Shown here piece by piece: positions 17,424 through 26,341 of a stretch of DNA of 33,035 bases. The position numbers were made by a program, and so were the translations under genes. The first letter of the stretch is position 1. Every line of letters starts with the position of its first letter. The notes under the pieces were generated by a model. It ran no database searches and was not told where the DNA came from. It saw nothing but the letters and a program-made list of their open reading frames with translations. Source of the DNA: DASPFV01 sp035620975 (GTDB lineage: Bacteria > Acidobacteriota > Vicinamibacteria > Vicinamibacterales > 2-12-FULL-66-21); assembly GCA_035620975.1 (NCBI GenBank), contig DASPFV010000288.1, forward strand, positions 1 to 33,035. Reading direction: 5' to 3'.

Positions 17424-19685
17424 TCATCGACCCGGAATCGCCGCGACGACTCGACGCAGCGTGTCGGTGAGCGCCGCCCTGTCGCCGACGGTCTGCTTCC
17501 AGCCCTCGCGCGTCTCTTCGCCAGTCGCGTCGGGATGCACGGGCATCCCGGTATCGCGCGGCTCGTATTGACCATCCCGTCCTCCGAATTTCCAGACGAC
17601 GAGATCGAGAGATGGAACGACATAGAGCGCGTGTCCGCCTGATCCGGCCTTCCAGAAAGCGTCGCGCGGCAGATCGGGCACGCCGCCCTCCGTGTTGACG
17701 TCGAACTGCAGGCTGTAGGCATAGTGCGGGTTGTATGACGACTTGCGGATCGCGTGCTCGAGAAACCACTCCGGAACGATCTGCTGGTCCTTCCATCGTC
17801 CTCGATTCAGGAGCAGATATCCGAATCGCAGGAGGTCGGTCGGTCGAGCCACGATGCCGCCGCCGCCCGGCGTATGCGCCAGCCGGCCGGCATGGCGGTA
17901 GCCGAATCCCCACCGGCTCCATCCGAGCGGCGTCGCCAGTCGCTGTCGAAGGAATTCCTCGAGCTCCAGGCCGGTGACGTGGCGCAGGATCATGGACGCG
18001 AGGTGGATCGACGACGTGGCGTAGGAGTACCCGCCGCCCGGTTCGCACCAGAGTGTGCGAGCGGACGTGCGGACACCTCCGTTCTCGACGTCCTCCCGCC
18101 CGAGCGCGACGGCGTCGACCATGGCAGGCCAACCGTCGGGCCCGGGGGGATCGAGCACGACCTCCTCCCCCGACACGTAACCCGGATTGTTGCCGCGAAT
18201 GCACGCGGTGAACGCCAGGAGCTGTCCCAGCGTGATCGCGGCCTTGCGCGGGTCCGACAGCGGAAACGCTTCGGGCGGGAAGTACGCGGGGGTGAAGACT
18301 TTCTGGTCCAGCCGGGCCGGAAAGAGGTCCGGCCGCTCGTCAATCAGGATGCCGAGCGCCAGGCTCGTGAAGCTCTTTCCGATCGACGCGAGGTTGGCCG
18401 TGGCTTCACGATGCCCCCTGCCGAAGTAACGCTCGTAGACGAGCCAGCCGTGGCGCAGGACCAGCAGACCGCCATTTTTCGTGGTTCCCTGGATGAACGC
18501 GAACGCTTCGTCCAGCTCTTCCGGGTCGATGCCGGCGATGCGCCGGACCTGGCGGCGGTCGGCCAGGGCGCGCCAACCCCCGGCGGCGTCCGCCGGCGGG
18601 AAGTAGCCCTCGCCCAGGACGCTCGTGCCCACCGTCGTGAGCCGCCGAACCATCGCGTAGACGGCGGGATCGTCTGCGGCACCGCCGAACTCGAAGGGGG
18701 CCGATTGATTCTTCGCACTGTGCATGAAGCCCCACGCCGCACCGCTCGCCACCGCGAGACGCGCCGCATCGGCGCCAGCCTCGCCAGTCTTGTCGTCTTC
18801 GTTGACTACGACTGGCTTGCCATGACGCTGCGCCTGCCGCAGAGCGGCGGAGATTCCGGCGAGCGGAGTGTCGTTCAAATGGAGCAGCACGAAATCGGCC
18901 GCCTCGGCGATCTCGGCGTGCGTTGTCCCGTCGCCCATCCCGCTGGTGCTGACGAGCAGGCGCGGTGCGGCCATCTTCGCGTGCCGGATGAGCTCAACCT
19001 GTCCACCCGTGCTGCGCAGCCAGTCGCCGTCGGGCCAGTTGCCAAAACCGGCGTGGCGGTATTCGTTCGACACTTCCAGGACGACATTGGTGTAGTGCTG
19101 CGCGGTCACCCAGCGGGCCAGACCCGCCACCGCGTTGAGCGCCGCCGGGCGCCCCGACAGCGTGCGCTCGTGCGAGTGCTGCCGCTGGTAGAAGGCGCTG
19201 AGAATCACGACGGCCCCGTGCCGATCGGCAGCCTCGATCACCCGGGCGACACGGTTCATGTAAGAGGGCCGGAGACTGCCGTCGCTGTCGAACGCGGAGT
19301 TCACGGCTCCCTCGTATCCAGGGAAGCCGCCCTGAAGGCCGACCGTGAACGCGGTGACGCCGTGGGCGACGTATTCGGGAAGCCGGCTGATGAACCGGGT
19401 GGTGTTGCGGACGGGGTCGAAACCCGGCAGGTGCGTGTTCGCGGCCGGTCCGCTGTCTTCGAACACGGCGTTCACCATTCTCACGTTCATGAGGAGCCCT
19501 TCGGCGGGGCTTCCTTCATGCGGCGGCCGACCGTTGATGAGCCAGCGCGAACCCTCGATGCTGACCCGCGTCCGCGGCGCGGCGTCCGAGCCAATTGCCG
19601 CGAGCACGACCGAGATGGCGGCGCAGGCGATGGCGCGCGACCCCTGGTCCGTCCACCGACGCCGCGCCCCCGGTGCCCGAGGCAT
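17424..19685 (-). CDS. Exported fusion: clan GH-A-like TIM barrel plus serine beta-lactamase/esterase domain
   Basis: 753 residues. A signal peptide (RRRW, then a hydrophobic stretch ending SDA, about residue 35) directs export. Residues about 40-350 look like a glycoside-hydrolase barrel: a glutamate after asparagine in LEVSNEY (E208) and a second in VVVNEDDK (E296) match the acid/base and nucleophile of clan GH-A. Residues about 385-740 form a class C beta-lactamase-like domain: SxxK as SIGK (S434, K437), a Tyr motif YSYATS (about 553-558) and KAGSGG (from K679) in place of K-T-G. That domain resembles the esterase/6-aminohexanoate-dimer-hydrolase branch. The longer frame to 19769 is not used because 19685 starts the signal peptide. 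Divergent from the TonB receptor gene. Confidence 0.8.
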   Translation of the reverse strand: MPRAPGARRRWTDQGSRAIACAAISVVLAAIGSDAAPRTRVSIEGSRWLINGRPPHEGSPAEGLLMNVRMVNAVFEDSGPAANTHLPGFDPVRNTTRFISRLPEYVAHGVTAFTVGLQGGFPGYEGAVNSAFDSDGSLRPSYMNRVARVIEAADRHGAVVILSAFYQRQHSHERTLSGRPAALNAVAGLARWVTAQHYTNVVLEVSNEYRHAGFGNWPDGDWLRSTGGQVELIRHAKMAAPRLLVSTSGMGDGTTHAEIAEAADFVLLHLNDTPLAGISAALRQAQRHGKPVVVNEDDKTGEAGADAARLAVASGAAWGFMHSAKNQSAPFEFGGAADDPAVYAMVRRLTTVGTSVLGEGYFPPADAAGGWRALADRRQVRRIAGIDPEELDEAFAFIQGTTKNGGLLVLRHGWLVYERYFGRGHREATANLASIGKSFTSLALGILIDERPDLFPARLDQKVFTPAYFPPEAFPLSDPRKAAITLGQLLAFTACIRGNNPGYVSGEEVVLDPPGPDGWPAMVDAVALGREDVENGGVRTSARTLWCEPGGGYSYATSSIHLASMILRHVTGLELEEFLRQRLATPLGWSRWGFGYRHAGRLAHTPGGGGIVARPTDLLRFGYLLLNRGRWKDQQIVPEWFLEHAIRKSSYNPHYAYSLQFDVNTEGGVPDLPRDAFWKAGSGGHALYVVPSLDLVVWKFGGRDGQYEPRDTGMPVHPDATGEETREGWKQTVGDRAALTDTLRRVVAAIPGR

Positions 19686-19797
19686 GGCCAAGTCTAAGGC
19701 ATGACCGATCGATCGGCCTCGTCCCAGGGCGCGCGGCCCCTCTGGCTCCTGTCCGCTTCCGGCTCTCATTCGATAAGTTGCTGTTTTGAAATAGTTT

Positions 19798-19880
19798 ATA
19801 GCGTGCTATCGGAATGCCTGACGACTGGACGCTTGACGTTTTGCGTCAACAAGATATAAATTTTGATTGAACAAAATTTT
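19798..19880. promoter_or_regulatory. AT-rich divergent control region with three dyads and a strong promoter
   Basis: ATAGC-GT-GCTAT (19798-19809), TTGACG-5-CGTCAA (19833-19849) and AAATTTTG-6-CAAAATTT (19858-19879) are three perfect inverted repeats in 82 bases. The left arm of the second is a -35 box: TTGACG (19833-19838), 16 bases, TATAAA (19855-19860). Transcription would start near 19867, with the third dyad covering the start region. A repressor on the second dyad would block the receptor-tlpA promoter directly. The regulator is not encoded nearby. Confidence 0.6.
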
Positions 19881-19884
19881 ATCG

Positions 19885-22152
19885 ATGATGACTGTCCCGG
19901 TCCACGCCCTGGTGATTACGACTGCGGTGCTGTCCTTTCTGTCTGCCGGAGTTGACGCCCGCCTACCGCCGGACGGCCCCTCCTGTTCGGTGCACGGACG
20001 GGTACTCGATTCCACAGGCCTCCCCCTCGTCGGCGCGACGGTCTCGGCTGCGCCTGGTGAAGTGGTCGTTGTCGATCACGAGGGACGCTACTGTGTGGCC
20101 GGACTGGCGCCGAAGGGCCGGATCACTCTCGAGACATCGCTGGACGGTTTCCGAACCGAAGTGCGTCAGGTCGACCTTCCCGCCAGAGCCGCGCTCGACG
20201 TCACGCTGCAGCCGTCCGGGTTCACTGATGAGATCGTCGTGACTGCGACCCGTACCAGTCGTCGTCTCCAGGATGTTCCGGTACGCACGGAAGTCGTCGA
20301 CAAGGCGTTGATGCGCGCCATCGGGGCGCGCACGCTGGCCGATGCGGTGGAGTACACCACCGGCGTTCGCGTGGAGTCGAACTGTCAGAACTGCAACTTC
20401 TCTCAAATCCGCCTGCTCGGACTCGATGGGCCGTACACCCAGATCCTGATCGACGGGCAGCCGGTGATCTCGTCGCTCGCGCAGATCTACGGCATCGAAC
20501 AGATCCCAGCGCGCATGATCGAACGCGTCGAGATCGTCAAGGGCGGTGGCTCGGCCCTCTACGGGTCGGGTTCCGTCGGAGGCGTCGTCAACATCATCTC
20601 CCGGGAGCCCGCGCGCACGTCCGGAGTGTTCGAAACGCGATTCGAAGCGGCGGAGGGACGGCCGAACTACTCCAACAGCGGCTCGTTCGATTGGGCGTCC
20701 CGCGACAGGCAGACGAATGCGACCGGCTTCGCCCAGCTCGATGACGTCGCGCCGCTCGATCTCACGGGAGACGGCTTTACCGAGGTGTCGTCGCGGCAGC
20801 TTCGAGCGGGTGGCGGCCGGGTTGGCCGCTACCTGCTCGACGGGCGCGGCAAGTTGAGCGGCGAACTCACCGTTCTGAGCGAGACCCGGCGTGGCGGCGA
20901 TCAACTGCAGCGGCCGCCCGAACAGGCCAACATCGCCGAGTGGATCGACTCTCGGCGGATTGGAGCGAGCGCGACGTGGTTCCACGGCGTCAGCTCGTCG
21001 CTCGATTACCGATTGACGCTCGCGGCAGCCGATACGCATCGGGACAGCTATTACGGCACCGGGCAGGACCCGAACGCCTTTGGGGTCACCGACAATCTGC
21101 TGCTGCTGGCCGACTCGCAGGTGAACCAGTACGTCGGCCGGCACACGGTGAGCTGGGGCGGCCAGGGGACGTGGGAAGACCTGCGGGACGAGCAGCCTGC
21201 CTACGCGCGTCTCACGGACGCCATCTACAGCAATGTCGGTTTCTTCTTTCAGGACGCGTGGGCGTTCGCCCGGGGATGGGAGCTCGTGTACGGCCTCCGG
21301 GCCGACAGGCACTCGGCTGTCGATCGCGTCGTCGCCTCGCCACGCATGGCGCTCATGATCTCGCCAGGGGACGCTCTGAACATCCGGGCCTCAGTGGCGC
21401 GAGGGTTTCGCGCCCCCCAGGCATTCGACGAAGACCTCCATCTGAGCTCCGTGGGTGGCGAGGTCCGCTTCATCCGCCTCGACCCCGATCTGCGCGAGGA
21501 GCGATCGACCAACTACATGCTCGGTGGCGAATGGAGGCCTCGGGCCTGGCGGGGACAGGCCCTGCTCGAGCTCAATGGCTTCTACACGGAGTTGACCGAT
21601 CTGTTCCTGGCGCGCGACGACGACGATCCCGCGACCGACGCCGTGGAATACCTCAAAATCAACCACGGGGACGCGCGGGTCTATGGCCTCGAGGCCAATG
21701 CGGGATGGGGCATCGGCGACGACTTCATTCTTCAAGGCGGGCTCGTCCTTCAGCGGGCGCGCTACGCCGAAGCGGAACCGGACTTCGGCAGCCGCGACTT
21801 CTTTCGGACGCCGAATCTTTACGGCAACCTGACGATGACCTGGACGACATCCAGGCTGGGGACCGCCTTCGCGGGACTGCGCTATACCGGCTCGATGAAG
21901 GCCCCGCATTTTGCCGGCTTCATCGATGAGGATCGGCTGGAGACCACGCCCGGCTTCGTCACGTTCGATGCCAGCATCGCGTTTCCCGCCTACGAGAGTG
22001 GAACCCGCCGGCTGACGGTGACGGTGGCCGGCAGGAACCTGACCAACGCGTTTCAGCGCGACCTCGATCAGGGAATGTTTCGCGACGCCAACTACGTGTA
22101 CGGTCCGAGGTTTCCTCGCGCCCTGAGCGTAGGGCTTCGGGTGGAGTTCTGA
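19885..22152 (+). CDS. TonB-dependent outer-membrane receptor with carboxypeptidase-regulatory-like N-domain and CxxC plug
   Basis: 755 residues. After a signal peptide (to about residue 25) there is a carboxypeptidase-regulatory-like domain (about 34-112) with a cysteine pair, then the TonB-box-like EIVVTATR, the plug (about 130-240, with IERVEIVKGGGSALYGSGSVGGVVNII) and the 22-strand barrel ending VGLRVEF. The plug contains C167-x-x-C170 in RVESNCQNCNFSQIRLLGLDGPYTQ-type sequence, a hallmark of a receptor subfamily often paired with TlpA thioredoxins. The ligand is unknown; a metal or metal chelate is plausible. ATGs at 19885 and 19888 and a TTG at 19867 are possible starts. The next gene begins one base after the stop. 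Confidence 0.88.
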   Translation: MMTVPVHALVITTAVLSFLSAGVDARLPPDGPSCSVHGRVLDSTGLPLVGATVSAAPGEVVVVDHEGRYCVAGLAPKGRITLETSLDGFRTEVRQVDLPARAALDVTLQPSGFTDEIVVTATRTSRRLQDVPVRTEVVDKALMRAIGARTLADAVEYTTGVRVESNCQNCNFSQIRLLGLDGPYTQILIDGQPVISSLAQIYGIEQIPARMIERVEIVKGGGSALYGSGSVGGVVNIISREPARTSGVFETRFEAAEGRPNYSNSGSFDWASRDRQTNATGFAQLDDVAPLDLTGDGFTEVSSRQLRAGGGRVGRYLLDGRGKLSGELTVLSETRRGGDQLQRPPEQANIAEWIDSRRIGASATWFHGVSSSLDYRLTLAAADTHRDSYYGTGQDPNAFGVTDNLLLLADSQVNQYVGRHTVSWGGQGTWEDLRDEQPAYARLTDAIYSNVGFFFQDAWAFARGWELVYGLRADRHSAVDRVVASPRMALMISPGDALNIRASVARGFRAPQAFDEDLHLSSVGGEVRFIRLDPDLREERSTNYMLGGEWRPRAWRGQALLELNGFYTELTDLFLARDDDDPATDAVEYLKINHGDARVYGLEANAGWGIGDDFILQGGLVLQRARYAEAEPDFGSRDFFRTPNLYGNLTMTWTTSRLGTAFAGLRYTGSMKAPHFAGFIDEDRLETTPGFVTFDASIAFPAYESGTRRLTVTVAGRNLTNAFQRDLDQGMFRDANYVYGPRFPRALSVGLRVEF

Positions 22153-22153
22153 C

Positions 22154-22690
22154 GTGCGTGTCAGCCCGGGCTGGCGGGTCGTGACGAGCGTGGCGCTGGC
22201 ATGCGCGCTGAACGGCACGGCATCTTCGGACGCGGCGTCCTCCGGCGAAGCCGACCGGCTGCACGAGCTGACGCGCGCGTTCGCCGCGTTCGAGGCCCGG
22301 GACATGGACGGGCGGCGCTGGACGGCCGACGGCCTGCGCGGACGCGCGGTGGTGCTCGACTTCTGGGCAACCTGGTGCCCGCCCTGCTGGGCCGAGATCC
22401 CCTGGCTCCGACGTATCCAGGACCGCTTCGGACCGGAGCGCGTGCAGGTAATCGGCATCACCCTGGATGTGACCGACCGGCGCACGCTCGTGTCCTGGCT
22501 CAACCGCCGCCGGATCGACTGGCCCCAGGTGTGGGACGCGCACGGCTACGACAGCGCGCTCGCCGAACGGTTCGGCGTCAGCTCACTCCCGACGTCGGTG
22601 CTCGTCGGCCCTGACGGACGGGTCGTCGCGCTCAACCTGCGCGGCCCGCGTCTCATGTCCGCGGTCGAGGCAGTTCTCGAAGAGCAGTAA
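22154..22690 (+). CDS. TlpA-type periplasmic thioredoxin-like protein
   Basis: 178 residues starting with GTG one base after the receptor stop. A signal peptide (about 1-27) precedes a TlpA/AhpC-TSA-like domain. The redox site is WCPPC (W74, C75, C78), and the cis-proline loop reads VSSLPTSVLVGPDGRVV. TlpA-like proteins keep periplasmic thiols reduced, for cytochrome c, CuA or outer-membrane substrates. Here the tight coupling with a receptor carrying a CxxC in its plug suggests the thioredoxin acts on that receptor or its cargo; that partnership is inference. Confidence 0.9.
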   Translation: MRVSPGWRVVTSVALACALNGTASSDAASSGEADRLHELTRAFAAFEARDMDGRRWTADGLRGRAVVLDFWATWCPPCWAEIPWLRRIQDRFGPERVQVIGITLDVTDRRTLVSWLNRRRIDWPQVWDAHGYDSALAERFGVSSLPTSVLVGPDGRVVALNLRGPRLMSAVEAVLEEQ

Positions 22691-22866
22691 TCGGCACGCC
22701 TCGCGCTGCAGCTCCATCGTCGGACCCTGTCGGGCCGAGTTCCGCGTGAAGGTTCGGCCCCGCGTACGAGGAACCTGGCAACGAGCTGGAACCCGTCGCG
22801 GCGCCGGTGGGCGCGACGGATCGTGCACGTGCTGTATCATGTCTGATTCGGCGGAAGTGGACGGAC

Positions 22867-23976
22867 ATGCGACGTCTGATTGCCCTCTGCATCACGGTCT
22901 CGGTAGCTGCCTTCGTGGGTGCGCCGGACGCACAGGAGGCGCCTCCACTGCGGCTCGCAATCGCGGGACTCGTGCACGGGCACGTCTCCGGCTTTCTCCG
23001 GTCCGCGCAGGGACGCACCGACGTGCAGATCGTCGGCCTCTTCGATCCGGATGCCGCGCTGCTCGCGGCGTATGCGCAGCGGTTCGGCCTCGACCGATCC
23101 CTCCTCTTCACCGATCTCGATCTGATGCTGGACCGGACGAAGGCGGAGGCCGTCGCGTCGTTCTCGAGCACCTTCGATCATCCGTCGATTGTCGAAGCCG
23201 CCGCGGCCCGCCGCCTCCACGTCATGATGGAGAAGCCGCTCGCCGTCAGCAACACGGATGCGCAGCGGATCAGACGCGCCGCCGATCGCGGCGGGATTCA
23301 CGTGCTCGTCAATTACGAAACGACGTGGTATCCGAACCACCTGGCCATCTGGACGATGTTCAAGAGTCAGCGCGCGGCGGGACCGATCCGGAAGATCGTG
23401 GCGCTCGACGGCCATCAGGGGCCACGCACGATCAACGTGCAGCCCGAGTTCTTCGCCTGGCTCACCGACCCGGTCAAGAACGGGGCGGGAGCGTTGTTCG
23501 ACTTCGGCTGCTATGGCGCCAACCTCATGACCTGGCTGATGGACAACCAGCGTCCCCTCCGCGTCAGCGCGATTACGCAACGGTTGCAGCCTGACATGTA
23601 TCCGCGGGTCGATGACGAGGCCACGATCCTGCTGGAGTATCCGCAGGCGCAGGGCATCATACAGGCGTCGTGGAACTGGCCCTACAACCGCAAGGATCTC
23701 GAAGTCTACGGTGAGAGCGCAGCGGCTATCGCGACGACCGGCGGAAAGGAGCTGCGCGTTCGACGGCCGAAGGAACCCGAGCGCACGCTGGTTCCCGAGC
23801 CGCTGCCGGTCGATCAGCAGGATCCGCTTTCACATCTGGCGGCCGTGGTTCGAGGGAGGCAGACACCCAACGCGCTCTCGTCCCTCGAGAACAACATCAT
23901 CGTGACCGAGATCCTCGAGGCGGCGCGGGAATCCGCCCGAACGGGTCGGCGCGTGACGCTCGCCGGGCGGAACTGA
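22867..23976 (+). CDS. Exported Gfo/Idh/MocA family oxidoreductase
   Basis: 369 residues: a signal peptide (MRRLIALCITVSVAAF..., to about residue 22), then a Rossmann domain with the nucleotide loop IAGLVHGHVSGF (32-43) and the EKP motif (122-124) that carries the catalytic lysine, then the C-terminal alpha/beta domain (DFGCYGANLMTWLMD). The GLVHGH loop differs from the classical GxGxxG; this is a recognised subgroup. Members act on sugars or inositols with tightly bound NAD(P) and several exported ones are retaining glycosidases. The frame opens at 22807, but the ATG at 22867 starts the signal peptide. A TATCAT box (22835-22840) lies upstream. Confidence 0.85.
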   Translation: MRRLIALCITVSVAAFVGAPDAQEAPPLRLAIAGLVHGHVSGFLRSAQGRTDVQIVGLFDPDAALLAAYAQRFGLDRSLLFTDLDLMLDRTKAEAVASFSSTFDHPSIVEAAAARRLHVMMEKPLAVSNTDAQRIRRAADRGGIHVLVNYETTWYPNHLAIWTMFKSQRAAGPIRKIVALDGHQGPRTINVQPEFFAWLTDPVKNGAGALFDFGCYGANLMTWLMDNQRPLRVSAITQRLQPDMYPRVDDEATILLEYPQAQGIIQASWNWPYNRKDLEVYGESAAAIATTGGKELRVRRPKEPERTLVPEPLPVDQQDPLSHLAAVVRGRQTPNALSSLENNIIVTEILEAARESARTGRRVTLAGRN

Positions 23977-24201
23977 CGCCCACGGTACCCCCTTTGGGCC
24001 GCGGCCGTCTCGGCGCGATCATCCGGGCGCCATTGGGAGGCGCTCTTCCATGATTCTTCACCTGGTGCGAGGCGATTGGCGGAGTCGTTTCATCGCGATT
24101 CGGGCAGCCGCGGATACTCAGCCTATTCTCTCGGGCGGGATCACCCAGTGACGTCGAACGCCGGACTGGAAACGTCGCTTCCATCCAGTGTGACAGCGCG
24201 C

Positions 24202-24230
24202 TCGACGGATGCAGGTCCCGCGCGTAGAAT
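24202..24230 (+). promoter_or_regulatory. Candidate promoter of the GMC dehydrogenase operon
   Basis: TCGACG (24202-24207), 17 bases, TAGAAT (24225-24230), placed 14 bases before the ATG at 24245. Four of six -35 positions and five of six -10 positions match the vegetative consensus. The leader would be very short. Confidence 0.4.
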
Positions 24231-24244
24231 GACGCGACCCGATC

Positions 24245-24643
24245 ATGCAGCTCGGACGTCGCGCGTTCATTGCGGCACTCGGCCTGGTGACGCCCTGGTT
24301 CAGGGCGGCGCCGCGCGTGCAATCGTTCTCCCTTGACGAGTTCCTCGCGCTCTCATCGCGCCTCACGGGATACACCAATCTGGATCGTGAGATCGGCGGC
24401 ATCCTCCTGAACAACCTGCTGGCAGCCCCCGACACGGCGGCCGGGCTCGCGCGTCCCGACGCGGCGCTGGAGCGCGACATCATCGTCGCCTGGTACACCG
24501 GAGTGCAGCAGGTGCGCGGCGACGCGCGTCTCGTCACGCACGGAGGTGCCCTCCAGTGGCGCGCGCTCGGGATGCCTGCGCCCGGCCTGTGTGTCGGGCC
24601 CTTCGGCACCTGGGCGAAGCCGCATCGGGCGTCCGAGCCCTGA
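24245..24643 (+). CDS. Small subunit of a membrane-type sugar dehydrogenase (gluconate 2-dehydrogenase subunit 3-like)
   Basis: 132 residues with a Tat-like signal (LGRRAFIAALGLV). The body resembles the small subunit found with GMC-type sugar or sugar-alcohol dehydrogenases (F-L-A-L-S-x-x-L-T-G, then 'AWYTGV', which is typical, and 'ALQWRALGMPAPGLCVGPFGTWAKP' at the end). It acts as the exported escort of the FAD subunit: the Tat signal carries the folded complex out. Its stop overlaps the large-subunit start (TGATG, 24641-24645), a direct sign of co-translation. Confidence 0.82.
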   Translation: MQLGRRAFIAALGLVTPWFRAAPRVQSFSLDEFLALSSRLTGYTNLDREIGGILLNNLLAAPDTAAGLARPDAALERDIIVAWYTGVQQVRGDARLVTHGGALQWRALGMPAPGLCVGPFGTWAKPHRASEP

Positions 24644-26256
24644 TGCAGCCCTCGGCAGACGTCGTGATCGTCGGCTCCGGCGTATGCGGCGCTCTCGTGG
24701 CCGCGCGGCTCGCCGCACGCGGCGCCGGGGTGCTCATTCTCGAAGCCGGACCGCGAGTGTCGCGTCCTGCCGCCCTCGGGCAATATCACGCGGCGCTGAT
24801 CAAGGTCCCCGAATGTGCGTATCCGAACCAGCCCTACGCGCCGCACTCGACGAGCGATCGACCGGACAGCTATTACCTGCATGGCGGACCAGACAAGTTC
24901 GAAGCCACGTACCTGCGACAGGTAGGCGGCACGACGTGGCACTGGCTCGGGACGTCGTTCCGCTTCGTTCCCGATGACTTCCGGCTCCGATCGGCGTTCG
25001 GAGTGGGCGTCGATTGGCCGATCTCATACGAAGATCTCGAGCCTTGGTACTGCGAGGCCGAGCAGGAGCTCGGCGTCGCCGGCGATTCCAACGCGAGACT
25101 GGATGCGCCCCGCAGCCGGCCCTATCCGCTGCCCGTGATCCCGTTGTCGTATCTCGATCGACGCGTGGCTGCAGCCGTCGCCGCCCTTGGCTACACCATC
25201 GAGCCGACTCCGCAGGCGCGCAATTCGCGACCTTATCAGAACCGTCCCGCATGTTGCGGCAGCAGCTCATGTATCCCCATCTGCCCGGTCCAGGCGAAGT
25301 ACGACGCGACCGTGCATCTCACGCAGGCGGAGCAGGCTGGCGCGGAGCTGATCGATCAGGCTATCGCTTCGGCCGTCGAGGTCGGAGCAGACGGTCTCGT
25401 GAGTGGCGTTCGGTACAAACGGCCGGACGGAAGCGAAGCACGTGCGACGGCGAAGGTCTATGTGATTGCGGCGCACGGCATCGAAACGCCAAAGCTGCTG
25501 CTGCAGTCGCGCACGACCGATCGCCCGCACGGCGTCGCGAACTCGAGCGATCAGGTCGGTCGCAACCTGATGGATCACCCGACGCGGCTCAGTTGGGCAC
25601 TGACCGCGGAACGTCTGTATCCCTTCCGGGGCCCGCTCTCGACCGGAGGGATCGAATCGGCGCGCGCCGGCAAGTGGCGTGCGGAGTACGGCGCCTTCCG
25701 CGTACAGCTTCAGAATCGTGGATGGGAATGGTCGATGGGCACGCCTGATCACACGGTGCGACAGCTCGCCGAGCGGGGCCTGCGAGGCGCGGACCTCGCC
25801 CGGGCGCTTGTGGACCACAGCGAACGCGAACTGGGGCTGGCGACGATGGTGGAGCAGCTCCCGTCGCCGGAGAATCGCATCGTTCCCGACAACGACCACC
25901 GCGACGCAATCGGGATTCCGCGTCCGCGCATCACCTACCGGATTGACGACTACTGCCGCCGGGCGCTCGACCGTGGCCAGCGCATTCACCAGGAGATCTT
26001 CGCAGCCATGAACGCGACCGGGATCGAACATGGAAGCACCATCTTCTCCGCGGGTCACATCATGGGTACGTATCGCATGGGAACCGATCCGAGAACATCG
26101 GTGGTGACCCCGGAGCAACGCAGCCACGATCATGCCAATCTGTTCCTGCTCGGCAGCGGCGTGTTTCCGACCGGCGCCGCTTCGAATCCGACGCTGACGA
26201 TTGCCGCGCTCGCGCTGCGGGCCGTGGACGCGATCGTCGCGACGGCTCAGGGTTGA
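24643..26256 (+). CDS. GMC-family FAD-dependent sugar dehydrogenase, large subunit
   Basis: 537 residues. The FAD site GSGVCG (10-15) and LILEAGP are at the N-terminus. The C-terminal GMC domain has the active-site region HIMGTYRMG and the closing motif GSGVFPTGAASNPTLTIAALALRAVD. A cysteine-rich stretch CCGSSSCIPICPVQAKYD sits in the middle, typical of gluconate/fructose/sorbitol dehydrogenase large subunits. It has no signal of its own and is presumably exported by the Tat signal of the small subunit. The family usually has a third, cytochrome c subunit; none is found here, so the electron acceptor must be encoded elsewhere. The start at 24643 overlaps the small-subunit stop; an upstream frame from 24556 is inside that gene. 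Confidence 0.9.
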   Translation: MQPSADVVIVGSGVCGALVAARLAARGAGVLILEAGPRVSRPAALGQYHAALIKVPECAYPNQPYAPHSTSDRPDSYYLHGGPDKFEATYLRQVGGTTWHWLGTSFRFVPDDFRLRSAFGVGVDWPISYEDLEPWYCEAEQELGVAGDSNARLDAPRSRPYPLPVIPLSYLDRRVAAAVAALGYTIEPTPQARNSRPYQNRPACCGSSSCIPICPVQAKYDATVHLTQAEQAGAELIDQAIASAVEVGADGLVSGVRYKRPDGSEARATAKVYVIAAHGIETPKLLLQSRTTDRPHGVANSSDQVGRNLMDHPTRLSWALTAERLYPFRGPLSTGGIESARAGKWRAEYGAFRVQLQNRGWEWSMGTPDHTVRQLAERGLRGADLARALVDHSERELGLATMVEQLPSPENRIVPDNDHRDAIGIPRPRITYRIDDYCRRALDRGQRIHQEIFAAMNATGIEHGSTIFSAGHIMGTYRMGTDPRTSVVTPEQRSHDHANLFLLGSGVFPTGAASNPTLTIAALALRAVDAIVATAQG

Positions 26257-26341
26257 AAAGGAGGGACGGAGGGGCGATCGCCGGACCGGCCGGACGGGTA
26301 CGCATGCGTCGAAGGACAAGCCCAGAGGCTGGCCCCTGAAC

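Noticed and set aside
17754..19697. Plus-strand open frame of 647 codons.
   Set aside because: Antisense to the GH/beta-lactamase fusion, whose catalytic motifs and signal peptide are clear.
24202..24230. Regular repeats suggesting a CRISPR array or tRNA genes anywhere in the window.
   Set aside because: No set of evenly spaced repeats and no cloverleaf or CCA-ended structure was seen; the short repeats found are dyads or single tandem pairs.
26257..26341. GGCGATCGCC palindrome (26273-26282) as a terminator between the convergent genes.
   Set aside because: A 10-base self-complementary sequence with no loop cannot form a useful hairpin, and no T-run follows.
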